Shown: one piece after another, positions 1 through 9,009 of the stretch | Layout of the letters: each line of letters opens with the position of its first letter | How positions within the stretch are numbered: position 1 is the stretch's first letter | From: JAFGXW01 sp964634385 | GTDB lineage: Bacteria; Bacillota_I; Bacilli_A; Izemoplasmatales; Izemoplasmataceae | NCBI GenBank assembly: GCA_964634385.1 | Contig: CAZWIZ010000007.1 | Location: 13,511-77,510 of the forward strand | Reading direction: 5' to 3' | Length of the DNA: 64,000 nt | Notes under the pieces: generated by a model | The model's input: only the letters and a program-made list of their open reading frames with translations | Told to the model about the DNA's origin: nothing | Database searches by the model: none | Position numbers and translations under genes: made by a program

Positions 1-1323
1 AAAAAAGAGAATGTTGGGAAATTACAAAAAAATCTTTTGATGAGTCATGCCTGTGGAGTTGGAGAACCCTTTTCAAATGAAATAGTTAGAGGAATGATGG
101 TTTTAAGAATCAACGCTTTGATTAAAGGATATAGTGGAGTAAGGTTAGAAACATTAGAAATATTATTAGAGATGTTAAATAAAAATGTTACTCCTATTGT
201 TTTTGAAAAAGGAAGTTTAGGTGCTAGTGGAGATTTAGCACCATTAGCACATATGAGTTTGCCTATTATTGGACTTGGTGAAGTTTATTATCAAAATAAA
301 AGAATGGATTCAAAAGATGCTTTTATTAAGGCTGAAATTACTCCTTTAAATAAGCTAGAAGCAAAAGAAGGATTAAGTTTAATTAATGGAACACAAGCAA
401 TGACAAGTGTTGGAGCAATTGTTTTATATGATGCTTTTCAATTAGCTAAAATATCAAATATTGCTTTATCACTAACAATGGAATCATTAAACGGTATTAT
501 TGATGCTTTTGATGAAAGAGTTCATCTTGTTAGAGGACATTCCGGACAAATAGCAGCTGCTAAAGAAATAAAAGAATATTTAAAAGGAAGTAAAAATATT
601 ACTCTCCAAGGGGAGTTAAGAACACAAGATGCATATTCAATTAGATGTGCTCCACAAGTTCATGGAGCAGTATTAGACACGTTAGAGTTTGTAAAAGAAA
701 AAGTGGAAATTGAAATGAATGCTGTAACAGATAACCCGGTTTTATTTATTGATGATAAAATCGCAATAAGTGCCGGTAATTTTCATGGTGAGCCACTTGC
801 TATGCCTTTTGATTATTTAGGAATCGCAATAAGTGAAATGGCAAATATTTCTGAAAGAAGATTAGAAAGAATGGTTAACCCAGCTTTATCAAATGGTCTT
901 CCTGCTTTTCTTATTAAAGGTAGTGGAATGAACTCAGGGTTTATGATTGTTCAGTATAGTTCAGCTTCTTTAGTTAGCGAGAATAAAGTACTCTCTCATC
1001 CTGCTAGCGTTGATAGTATTCCTTCAAGTGCAAATCAAGAAGATCATGTTTCTATGGGAACAATCGCAGCTAGAAAAGCTGGAAGTATTCTAACAAATGC
1101 AACACAAGTTATTGCGATGGAAATTTTTACTGCATGTCAGGCAATTGATTTAAGAGGAAATCAAGGTCTTGGTAAAAAGACAAAAAGAGCATATAATAAA
1201 ATTAGAGAATACATTCCTTTTATTGAAAGTGATGAAATTATGTATCATCATATTCATACTGCAAATGATTTAATTGAAAATGGCGAATTATTCGAATATA
1301 TTTTTAAGGAGGAAAAAGAATGA
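1..1323 (+). CDS. hutH: Histidine ammonia-lyase, 5' end cut by window edge
   Basis: This enzyme deaminates L-histidine to urocanate, the first step of histidine degradation. The reading frame is open from base 1, so the gene starts upstream; about 440 of the usual roughly 500 residues are present. The Ala-Ser-Gly triad that forms the MIO cofactor is visible in the stretch GSLGASGDLAPLAH, and HACGVGEP and FHGEPLAMPFD are family motifs. The stop overlaps the start of hutU by 4 bases, which suggests translational coupling. It is the first visible gene of a five-gene hut operon. The first ATG at base 37 lies inside the conserved region and is not the real start. Confidence 0.95.
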   Translation, partial: KKENVGKLQKNLLMSHACGVGEPFSNEIVRGMMVLRINALIKGYSGVRLETLEILLEMLNKNVTPIVFEKGSLGASGDLAPLAHMSLPIIGLGEVYYQNKRMDSKDAFIKAEITPLNKLEAKEGLSLINGTQAMTSVGAIVLYDAFQLAKISNIALSLTMESLNGIIDAFDERVHLVRGHSGQIAAAKEIKEYLKGSKNITLQGELRTQDAYSIRCAPQVHGAVLDTLEFVKEKVEIEMNAVTDNPVLFIDDKIAISAGNFHGEPLAMPFDYLGIAISEMANISERRLERMVNPALSNGLPAFLIKGSGMNSGFMIVQYSSASLVSENKVLSHPASVDSIPSSANQEDHVSMGTIAARKAGSILTNATQVIAMEIFTACQAIDLRGNQGLGKKTKRAYNKIREYIPFIESDEIMYHHIHTANDLIENGELFEYIFKEEKE

Positions 1324-3344
1324 ATCCTAATGTTCAATTTACATTAAAAGACATCTTTAAAGAACTTCCATCTTATCCTAAATTTAAAGAGGGAATAAGA
1401 AGAGCTCCTAAAAGAGAATTCACATTATCGGAAAATGAAACAAAACTGGCATTGAAAAATGCTCTACGATATATTCCAAAAGAATGGCATGAAAAACTAG
1501 CTCCTGAATTTTTAGAAGAACTTCTTTCAAAAGGCCGTATTTACGGATATCGATTTAGACCAAAAGACGCATTATACGGAAAACCAATTGATGAGTATAA
1601 AGGAAACATTATAGAGGGTAAAGCATTTCAAGTTATGATTGAAAATAATTTAGATTTAAACATAGCGTTGTATCCTTATGAACTAGTTACATATGGTGAA
1701 ACAGGAAGAGTAATGCAAAATTGGATGCAGTATCATCTAGTTAAAAAATATCTTGAAGAAATGAATGATACTCAAACATTAGTAATGATGTCGGGACATC
1801 CGTTGGGATTATTTTCTTCTTCTAAAAATTCACCAAGAGTTGTTATTACTAATGGATTAATGATTGGTTTATTTGATGATCTTGATAATTGGAGTAGAGC
1901 TGCTCAATTAGGTGTAGCAAATTATGGACAAATGACAGCTGGAGGATGGATGTATATCGGTCCTCAAGGAATTGTACATGGAACATACTCAACACTTTTA
2001 AATGCGGGAAGAACTAAACTAGGAATACCTGATAAAGAAAATTTAGCAGGTAAACTTTTTGTAACTTCAGGACTTGGTGGAATGAGCGGAGCACAAGGGA
2101 AAGCTGTTGAAATTAGTGGTGGAGTTGGAATAATTGCGGAAGTTGATTTTTCTCGTATTGAAACAAGACATTTACAAGGATGGGTAAGTTATATTGCTAA
2201 TAGTCCGAAAGAAGCATTTGATAAAGCTTCTGAATATCTTATAAAAAAAGAACCCCTAGCTATTGCCTATAACGGAAACATTGTTGATTTATTAGAATAT
2301 TCTGTTGAAAATAATATTAATATTGATTTATTGAGTGATCAAACTAGTTGTCATGCGGCTTATGATGGAGGATATTGTCCTGCAGGAATCTCTTTTGAAG
2401 AAAGAACAAAACTTCTTAAAACAGATAAAGTTAAGTTTAATAAATTAGTGGATGAAGGATTAATAAGACATTATCAAGTTATTAAAAAAATTATTAGTAA
2501 TGGAACATATTTCTTTGATTATGGAAACAGTTTTATGAAAGCAATTTATGATGCTGGAGTTACTGAAATATGTCAAAATGGTGTAAATGATTTAAATGGA
2601 TTTATTTGGCCTAGTTATGTTGAAGATATTATGGGACCTATGTTATTTGATTATGGATATGGGCCTTTCCGTTGGATCTGTTTATCTGGTAAAAATGAAG
2701 ATTTAAGAAAAACAGATTTTGCAGCAATGGCTTCTATAGATAAAAATCGTAGATTTCAAGATTTAGATAACTATAATTGGATTAAAGATGCTGAAAAGAA
2801 TAAACTTGTTGTTGGTACAAAAGCACGTATTTTATATCAGGATGCATATGGAAGACTTAAAATTGCTTTAAAATTTAATGATATGGTAAGAAACAACGAA
2901 GTTGGTCCAATTATGCTTGGTAGAGATCATCATGATGCTGGTGGAACTGATTCTCCATTTAGAGAAACAGCGAATATTAAAGATGGTTCTAATATTATGG
3001 CTGATATGGCAACACATGTTGCCATTGGTAATGCATCACGTGGAATGAGTTTAGTTTCTCTTCATAATGGTGGTGGAGTTGGAATTGGAAAAGCTATTAA
3101 CGGTGGATATGGGCTTGTACTTGATGGATCAAATAGAGTAGATGAAATATTAAAAACAGCTATGTTATTTGATGTTATGGGTGGTGTATCTAGACGTGCT
3201 TGGGCACGAAATATTCACGCTATTGAGACAAGTGAAAAGTATAACGAATTAGACAATAATTCTCATGTTACTATTCCTTATATCGCAGATGATAGTTTAG
3301 TTAATAGTATTGTTGCTAAAAACTACAAAAAAGGTGGATATTAG
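1320..3344 (+). CDS. hutU: Urocanate hydratase
   Basis: The protein (674 aa) hydrates urocanate to 4-imidazolone-5-propionate using tightly bound NAD+. It belongs to the long form of the family (about 670 aa, like animal UROC1) and not the roughly 550-aa form typical of Bacillus and Pseudomonas. Family signatures include the glycine-rich TSGLGGMSGAQGKA stretch for NAD binding and the C-terminal SLHNGGGVGIGKAINGG. The ATG overlaps the hutH stop and is preceded by the ribosome binding site AAGGAGG inside hutH. The next gene begins one base after its stop codon. Confidence 0.95.
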   Translation: MNPNVQFTLKDIFKELPSYPKFKEGIRRAPKREFTLSENETKLALKNALRYIPKEWHEKLAPEFLEELLSKGRIYGYRFRPKDALYGKPIDEYKGNIIEGKAFQVMIENNLDLNIALYPYELVTYGETGRVMQNWMQYHLVKKYLEEMNDTQTLVMMSGHPLGLFSSSKNSPRVVITNGLMIGLFDDLDNWSRAAQLGVANYGQMTAGGWMYIGPQGIVHGTYSTLLNAGRTKLGIPDKENLAGKLFVTSGLGGMSGAQGKAVEISGGVGIIAEVDFSRIETRHLQGWVSYIANSPKEAFDKASEYLIKKEPLAIAYNGNIVDLLEYSVENNINIDLLSDQTSCHAAYDGGYCPAGISFEERTKLLKTDKVKFNKLVDEGLIRHYQVIKKIISNGTYFFDYGNSFMKAIYDAGVTEICQNGVNDLNGFIWPSYVEDIMGPMLFDYGYGPFRWICLSGKNEDLRKTDFAAMASIDKNRRFQDLDNYNWIKDAEKNKLVVGTKARILYQDAYGRLKIALKFNDMVRNNEVGPIMLGRDHHDAGGTDSPFRETANIKDGSNIMADMATHVAIGNASRGMSLVSLHNGGGVGIGKAINGGYGLVLDGSNRVDEILKTAMLFDVMGGVSRRAWARNIHAIETSEKYNELDNNSHVTIPYIADDSLVNSIVAKNYKKGGY

Positions 3345-3345
3345 A

Positions 3346-4311
3346 ATGAATAAAATTGTTCAATGTGTTCCTAATTTTAGCGAGGGAAGAGATTTAAATA
3401 AGGTTGAGAAGATAGTTAGTTGTTTAAAAAACAAAGATGGATTTACAATGGTAAGTTATGAAAGTGATGCTGATTATAATCGAACAGTTGTTACTTTACT
3501 GGGAAATCCATTAAAAATAATTGATGCTGTTGTAGAATTTACTAAAGAAGCATTGAAATATATTGATATGAATCATCAATCAGGTGAACATCCTAGAATG
3601 GGAGCTGTTGATGTTATACCATTTATTCCTATTAATGATGTTACAATGGAAGAGTGCATTGAATACGCTAATATAATTGGAAAGAAAATTAATGAAAAAT
3701 TTGACATACCAATCTTCTTATATGCACAAGCAGCTAATAAAAAAGATCGTATTAAATTACCTAATATTCGTAAAGGTGAATTTGAAGGGATGAAAGATAA
3801 AATTGAACAAGAAAATTGGTATCCAGATTTTGGAACACCAAAAATTCATCCAACATTCGGAGTTATTGGAGTTGGCGCAAGAAATCCTCTAATTGCGTAT
3901 AATATTGATTTAGATACAAAAGATATAAAAATCGCCAGAAACATTGCTAAAACAATTCGTTTTTCAAGTGGAGGATTTAGATATATCCAGTCAGGTCCTG
4001 TTTATTTGGAAAAACGAGGACATGTTCAAGTTACACTAAATATTTTAGATTATAAAAAAAATCCAATATACCGTATTTTTGAAACAGTAAAAATGGAAGC
4101 TTTAAGATACCATGTTACTGTTACCGCTTCAGAATTAGTTGGATTAGTTCCTCAAGATGCTTTAGTAAGATCTTTAAGATATTATTTTAAAGTTAATAAT
4201 TTAGAATTTGACAAAACAATGTCCTTAGATAATTTAACAAAAAACACAATTAAATATTTACAATTTAGAGATTTTGATAAATATAAAATTATCGAAACTA
4301 ATATTAAATAA
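3346..4311 (+). CDS. ftcD: Glutamate formimidoyltransferase
   Basis: This 321-aa protein transfers the formimino group of N-formimino-L-glutamate to tetrahydrofolate, releasing glutamate. It matches the N-terminal (transferase) half of animal FTCD: it opens with IVQCVPNFSEGRD and contains HPRMGAVDVIPF and a GARNPLIAYN loop. The ATG at 3346 was chosen because AAGGTGG lies 8 bases upstream at 3331-3337 and the family starts just before VPNFSEG; a longer frame starting at 3310 overlaps hutU and adds unconserved residues. The cyclodeaminase half is encoded separately two genes downstream, so the two activities are split here. Confidence 0.93.
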   Translation: MNKIVQCVPNFSEGRDLNKVEKIVSCLKNKDGFTMVSYESDADYNRTVVTLLGNPLKIIDAVVEFTKEALKYIDMNHQSGEHPRMGAVDVIPFIPINDVTMEECIEYANIIGKKINEKFDIPIFLYAQAANKKDRIKLPNIRKGEFEGMKDKIEQENWYPDFGTPKIHPTFGVIGVGARNPLIAYNIDLDTKDIKIARNIAKTIRFSSGGFRYIQSGPVYLEKRGHVQVTLNILDYKKNPIYRIFETVKMEALRYHVTVTASELVGLVPQDALVRSLRYYFKVNNLEFDKTMSLDNLTKNTIKYLQFRDFDKYKIIETNIK

Positions 4312-4322
4312 GGGGTGGCATT

Positions 4323-5576
4323 ATGACCGCAGATTTAGTAATTTATAATATTGGGAAGTTACTTACTTCAAATAAAAAAAGTTTTGCTAGAGGTAAAGAT
4401 ATGAATAAAGTATCTTTTTATAGCAATGCTTTTATTGCTATAAAAGATGGACTAATTATGGCAGTTGGTGAAGGGAAATATGAACAATACTTAAACGATT
4501 TTACTTTTCTTCATAATGCTCAAGGAAATTTAGTTATTCCTGGATTAATTGATTCACATACTCATTTAGTTCACTATGGATCAAGAGAAAATGAATTTGC
4601 TAGTTTACGTGCAGGAATATCTTATTTAGATATTTTAAAACAAGGCGGAGGAATACATAGTACAGTAAACGCTACTAGAAAAGCGACTAAAGAAGAATTG
4701 TTTGAAAAAGCATGGAAGTCTTTGGATGAAATGTTAAGTCATGGGGTAACAACTATTGAAGCAAAAAGCGGATATGGACTTAACTTAGAAACAGAAATTA
4801 AACAATTAAGTGTTGCTAAAGAATTAAATGAATATCATCCTATTGATATTATTAATACTTATTTAGGAGCACATACTGTTCCTAATGAATATCATGATAA
4901 TAAAGAAGGTTATATTCAGTCAGTAATAAATGATATAAAAATAATAAAAGAAAAAGAACTAGCTTCTTTTATTGATGTTTTTTGTGAAGATAGTGTTTTT
5001 AATAAAAAGGAATCTGAATATATATTAAAACAAGGCAAATTAGCAGGATTGATACCTAAAATACATGCTGATGAAATTGTATCGATAGGTGGAGCTAGTT
5101 TAGCAGTTACATTAGATGCAAGCAGTGCTGATCATTTAATGGCTATTAGTGATGAGGATATTAAGAAATTAGGGTCTTCTAAGGTAGTTGCTAACTTATT
5201 ACCTAATACATCATTTTATTTGAATAAAGATTATGCACCTGCTAGAAAATTAATTGATAATAACTGTATAGTATCAATATCTAGTGATTATAATCCAGGA
5301 AGTAGTCCAAGTGAAAACTTTCAATTTACAATGCAGTTAGCTGCAAATAAATTAAAAATGACATCATTTGAAATTTTAAGTGCAGCAACAATAAACGGAG
5401 CTTATAATTTAAAAATTGAAAAGAGAGTTGGTTCTATTGAAGTTGGAAAAGAAGCTGATATCGTTATTATGGATAGTAAAAATTTAGATTATGTTTTGTA
5501 TCATTTTAGTATTAATCACGTTTTAGACGTTTTTAAAAAAGGAGAAATAGTTGTACGAGATAAAATATTAGTATAA
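4323..5576 (+). CDS. hutI: Imidazolonepropionase
   Basis: This 417-aa amidohydrolase-superfamily enzyme opens the imidazolone ring to give N-formimino-glutamate. The metal-binding HxH motif is seen in DSHTHLVH, followed by the lysine-containing AKSGYGLN, a second histidine in GAHTVP, KIHADE, and the aspartate motif ISSDYNPGS near the C-terminus. An AAGGGGTGG ribosome binding site precedes the ATG. It lies 11 bases after ftcD and 14 bases before the cyclodeaminase gene, consistent with one transcript. The length is normal for the family. Confidence 0.95.
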   Translation: MTADLVIYNIGKLLTSNKKSFARGKDMNKVSFYSNAFIAIKDGLIMAVGEGKYEQYLNDFTFLHNAQGNLVIPGLIDSHTHLVHYGSRENEFASLRAGISYLDILKQGGGIHSTVNATRKATKEELFEKAWKSLDEMLSHGVTTIEAKSGYGLNLETEIKQLSVAKELNEYHPIDIINTYLGAHTVPNEYHDNKEGYIQSVINDIKIIKEKELASFIDVFCEDSVFNKKESEYILKQGKLAGLIPKIHADEIVSIGGASLAVTLDASSADHLMAISDEDIKKLGSSKVVANLLPNTSFYLNKDYAPARKLIDNNCIVSISSDYNPGSSPSENFQFTMQLAANKLKMTSFEILSAATINGAYNLKIEKRVGSIEVGKEADIVIMDSKNLDYVLYHFSINHVLDVFKKGEIVVRDKILV

Positions 5577-5590
5577 GGAGGAGTATTATT

Positions 5591-6229
5591 ATGAAATTAG
5601 TTGATTTAAATTTAATTGAGTTTAATAATGAAATAGATTCATCTTCACCAGCACCGGGTGGTGGGAGTGTTAGTGCACTAGCAGCTGGAATGGGTGTTTC
5701 TTTATCAAGAATGGTTGGACATTTAACGGTTGGAAAGAAAAAATTTAAAACACTAAGTGAAAATAATCAGAATAAATTTAATAGTATTTTAGATGAATTT
5801 CTTCTTATTAAAGAAGAACTATTACCGTTAGTCGATAAAGATACTGTGGCATTCAATTTAATTATGGCTGCATATAAATTACCAAAAGAAACACCTGGTG
5901 AAAAACAGATTAGAAAATTAAGAATTTCAGAAGGGACAATTGAGGCAATAAAAATACCTTATATTGTCGCAAGATTATCAATTAGAGCCTTGCGCCATAT
6001 GGAATTTTTATTGAAATATAGTAATAAGAATACTATATCAGATATTGGTGTAAGTACATTGATGTTATATGCTGGTCTTGAAGGAGCAATATTAAATGTT
6101 AAAATTAATATCTCAGGATTAACAAATCAACACATGTTTGAACAATATAGTACTTCAGCATCTAGAATGTTAGAAGAAGCAAAAGGAATTAAAGATATGA
6201 TTTTAGAAGAAATACATAATCTATTGTAA
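5591..6229 (+). CDS. fchA: Formimidoyltetrahydrofolate cyclodeaminase
   Basis: This 212-aa protein converts 5-formimino-tetrahydrofolate to 5,10-methenyl-tetrahydrofolate and ammonia, completing folate-dependent histidine breakdown. The N-terminal SSPAPGGGSVSALAAGMG is the family signature, followed by an all-helical fold matching the C-terminal domain of FTCD. A strong AAGGAGGAG ribosome binding site precedes the ATG. It is the last gene of the hut operon and is followed at once by a hairpin terminator. Together with the separate ftcD gene it replaces the bifunctional enzyme of animals. Confidence 0.9.
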   Translation: MKLVDLNLIEFNNEIDSSSPAPGGGSVSALAAGMGVSLSRMVGHLTVGKKKFKTLSENNQNKFNSILDEFLLIKEELLPLVDKDTVAFNLIMAAYKLPKETPGEKQIRKLRISEGTIEAIKIPYIVARLSIRALRHMEFLLKYSNKNTISDIGVSTLMLYAGLEGAILNVKINISGLTNQHMFEQYSTSASRMLEEAKGIKDMILEEIHNLL

Positions 6230-6231
6230 AT

Positions 6232-6260
6232 AAAAAGCTTATTTAATTAAGCTTTTTATT
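6232..6260 (+). terminator. Terminator after hut operon
   Basis: A 9-bp perfect stem (AAAAAGCTT at 6232-6240, AAGCTTTTT at 6249-6257) with an 8-base loop is followed by a T-rich run, directly after the cyclodeaminase stop codon. Confidence 0.75.
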
Positions 6261-6345
6261 TGTTTTATCACTTTTTTTATTATATGTATTGTATAATACT
6301 AATATAGAATTAAATATAAAAACGATATTTCTAAAGGATGATTTT

Positions 6346-7368
6346 ATGAAAAAATATGCTTACGTTACGTTTATCATTAGAAATGATTCATATTTACCGG
6401 GTGCCTTAGTTTTCGCCTATGCTTTAAGACTTCAAAAGACAAAAGCTGATTTAGTTTGTATTGTTTCAGATAATATAAGTGATGCAGCGGTTGCTTCTTT
6501 AAAACTAGTTTATGATGATGTTATAGTAATTAACGAGGTATATGTTCCGCATGATAGAAGACAAGAAAGACAAGATCGTCCTTTTCTTTTTTCAAGATTT
6601 AATGCTTTCAGATTAGGTGCAGATGGAGATTTAAATAAAAAATATGAGAAAATTATTATAGCTGATTGTGATTTATTACCACTACACGGATATGATAGAT
6701 TATTTGATTTACCTGCTCCAGCAGGGATTATTAATGAGAAAAAGGAATATTGTTTAGAATATGATGATAAAGGAAAATATATTATTCCTACTTCAGTTTA
6801 TTTAAATGGCACTTGGAAATGGCATGAAATTTATAATAATGTTCCACATGGAACATTAATACCTAAAGAAATTACTGATAGAATAAAAGACGATAAACAA
6901 AATATGGGAGTAAATGCATCATTATACTTGTTTGAGCCATCAAACAAGTTTTATAATTCAATTATGGATGATTTAGATAATTTGAAAATCCAAAAAGAAA
7001 TCAGTTTATATAATTGGCCAGAGATGCAATATATTACTTTGAAATTAAGTGGATTATGGACTAATATCGATTTAAAGTATTCTTCATTTAATGGATACCC
7101 TGATATAGAATATTTAAATGGTATTCATTTTGCTGGTCTTAAACCATGGAATATGAAAAATAATTCAATAAAATCTTTTGGTAGATTTGACGATTATAAA
7201 TTATGGTATTACACATATCTTAAAGCATGTAATGAAGTTGAGGGACTACTTAAAAATAGAAAAATAAAGAAATTGTATAATCAGATTTTGCTATTAACAA
7301 AAGATAAAAAATATCAATTTTATAGAAAACATATTTCACATTTAAATCATTTTTTTGAAGAAAAATAG
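6346..7368 (+). CDS. GT8-like (glycogenin-type) glycosyltransferase
   Basis: This 340-aa cytoplasmic protein looks like a GT-A fold glycosyltransferase of family GT8. The N-terminal beta-alpha unit reads YVTFIIRNDSYLPGALVFAYAL, the DxD metal-binding motif is DCD at residues 107-109 in KIIIADCDLLPL, and a late HFAGLKPW carries the histidine typical of the family. The ATG at 6346 is preceded by AAAGGATG; the frame extends further upstream but that part is promoter-like sequence with TATAAT at 6292-6297. It stands alone between the hut terminator and the HlyIII gene. Acceptor and donor cannot be told from sequence. Confidence 0.75.
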   Translation: MKKYAYVTFIIRNDSYLPGALVFAYALRLQKTKADLVCIVSDNISDAAVASLKLVYDDVIVINEVYVPHDRRQERQDRPFLFSRFNAFRLGADGDLNKKYEKIIIADCDLLPLHGYDRLFDLPAPAGIINEKKEYCLEYDDKGKYIIPTSVYLNGTWKWHEIYNNVPHGTLIPKEITDRIKDDKQNMGVNASLYLFEPSNKFYNSIMDDLDNLKIQKEISLYNWPEMQYITLKLSGLWTNIDLKYSSFNGYPDIEYLNGIHFAGLKPWNMKNNSIKSFGRFDDYKLWYYTYLKACNEVEGLLKNRKIKKLYNQILLLTKDKKYQFYRKHISHLNHFFEEK

Positions 7369-7405
7369 TTTATTAAATTAGACTTCTTTAACTTTTAAAA
7401 TTACC

Positions 7406-7434
7406 TTGACAGATAGAGTAATCTTTGGTAAATT
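7406..7434 (+). promoter_or_regulatory. Promoter of the HlyIII gene with an 11-bp direct repeat
   Basis: TTGACA (7406-7411), a 17-bp spacer and TAAATT (7429-7434) form a sigma-70-type promoter. The 11-mer GATAGAGTAAT occurs at 7412-7422 inside the spacer and again at 7444-7454 just before the ribosome binding site, 32 bp apart (three helical turns), which suggests a regulator site. Confidence 0.65.
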
Positions 7435-7473
7435 AATATGTGTGATAGAGTAATTAAAAAGGAGATAATTTTA

Positions 7474-8127
7474 ATGAAAAAATTAGATATAGATGGAACA
7501 GTTATTCCAAGAAAAACAACATTAGGTGAATTGATTGCTAATGCTGTTTCACATGGTATTGGATTTTTATTAGCTATTGCTGGATTAATACTACTTGTTA
7601 TTAAAGCTGATACTACAATTGAAACTGTATCTAGTGTTATCTTTGGAGTATCAATGGTTCTTTTATATTTATCTAGTACACTTTTACATTCTTTTCCAGA
7701 TAGTATGAAAACTGTTCAAAACATTTTTAGAAGATTTGATCATTCAAGTATTTTTATATTAATTGCTGGAACATACACTCCGTTTTTACTTTTGTTAGTA
7801 GGAACTACTGAAGCATATGTTTTGCTTGTCGGACTTTGGATAATAACCGTTATTGGTATAATTTATAAATCGATATGGGTTGAAAAATATATGGGAGTTT
7901 CTTTAATTATTTATTTATTAATGGGATGGAGTTTTGTTATTGTTTCAAATGATATTATCAGTGGGTTAGGGAATGATATTGTTTTTCTTGTAATCGGGGG
8001 AGTATTGTATACCGTAGGAGTTTTGTTTTTTATTATGAAATTTAAATACAGTCATTTCATATGGCATATATTTGTTTTAGGAGGAACTTTATTCCACTTT
8101 ATTTGCGTATATGAATATCTTTTATAG
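7474..8127 (+). CDS. trhA: HlyIII/TrhA family membrane protein
   Basis: The 217-aa product is an integral membrane protein with seven predicted hydrophobic segments, of the hemolysin III / PAQR-like family (Bacillus YqfA, E. coli TrhA), linked to membrane homeostasis. Family hallmarks are GELIANAVSHGIG near the N-terminus, SSTLLHSF, FDHSSIFILIAGTYTPF, and the C-terminal FIWHIFVLGGTLFHF, whose His and Asp residues are the presumed metal ligands. The start at 7474 follows AAAAAGGAG; an earlier in-frame ATG at 7438 lacks a ribosome binding site and overlaps the promoter. It is followed 15 bases later by the first DegV gene. Confidence 0.85.
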   Translation: MKKLDIDGTVIPRKTTLGELIANAVSHGIGFLLAIAGLILLVIKADTTIETVSSVIFGVSMVLLYLSSTLLHSFPDSMKTVQNIFRRFDHSSIFILIAGTYTPFLLLLVGTTEAYVLLVGLWIITVIGIIYKSIWVEKYMGVSLIIYLLMGWSFVIVSNDIISGLGNDIVFLVIGGVLYTVGVLFFIMKFKYSHFIWHIFVLGGTLFHFICVYEYLL

Positions 8128-8142
8128 AAAGAAGGTACCAAA

Positions 8143-8988
8143 TTGAAAAAATATGCATTAGTAATTGATAGCACTGTTTATTTATCAAAAGAAGAAATTC
8201 AAAAATATAATATTAAAAGAGTAAGTTTAAATATTATTGATAAAGATGAATCTATTAAGGAATTTGAAGTTGATTGTAAGTATGTTTATTCTAAAATAGA
8301 TAAAGGACATAGACTAACTACAAGCCAACCTGCTCCAGGAGAATTTTTAGATGCTTATCATGAGTTATTTTCTATTGGATATGAAAAAATATTTGTTGTT
8401 TGTTTGAGTGATAAAATTAGCGGGACATATCAATCAGCAACATTAGCTCAAAAAATGTTGGAAAATCCAAAACAAGTTTATGTTTTTAATTCTAACTTAG
8501 CTGCTTTCGGGAATGAAATGATTGCTTTAAGGGTGATTGAAATGATTGAAGATAATAAAGAATTCAATATTATTATTGAAAGAATAGATACACTAATTTC
8601 AAAATCTAATTTGATATTTACTATAGAAAGTTTAGTTAGTTTACTTAGATCAGGACGATTATCAAAAGCAAAAGCATTAATTGGAACAGTTCTAAGAGTA
8701 AAACCTTTAATTCAAATGATTGATGGAAAATTAGAATTATTCAAATCTGCAAGAACACATAAAAAAGTTGCTGAAGATATAATTAAAAGAATGAAAGAAA
8801 CAACAAAAGGCTACAAAAAAATATATGTTAGAATTTTAGGACATAATACAGAACATGCCTTGAAATTAAGACAAGAACTTGAAAAAGCTTTTAATAATAT
8901 TATAATTTCTTATACTGAAAATCTAGGTCCTATATTTTGTTTGCATTTAGGGAAAAAAGGGTATGGCGTTTCGTGGTGCACCGAATAA
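8143..8988 (+). CDS. DegV family fatty-acid-binding protein, copy 1
   Basis: This 281-aa DegV/FakB-type protein has the N-terminal VIDSTVYLS segment, TTSQPAPGEFLDAY, the SGTYQSA loop that contacts the fatty-acid carboxylate in the family, and the C-terminal GLGP-like ENLGPIFCLHLG. FakB proteins present fatty acids to the kinase FakA for phospholipid synthesis; no FakA is in the window. It starts with TTG after GAAGGTACC. The next gene is a close paralogue 21 bases downstream, so this is a tandem duplication with considerable divergence. Confidence 0.88.
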   Translation: MKKYALVIDSTVYLSKEEIQKYNIKRVSLNIIDKDESIKEFEVDCKYVYSKIDKGHRLTTSQPAPGEFLDAYHELFSIGYEKIFVVCLSDKISGTYQSATLAQKMLENPKQVYVFNSNLAAFGNEMIALRVIEMIEDNKEFNIIIERIDTLISKSNLIFTIESLVSLLRSGRLSKAKALIGTVLRVKPLIQMIDGKLELFKSARTHKKVAEDIIKRMKETTKGYKKIYVRILGHNTEHALKLRQELEKAFNNIIISYTENLGPIFCLHLGKKGYGVSWCTE

Positions 8989-9009
8989 AATAATAAAGGA
9001 GAGAGAAAA

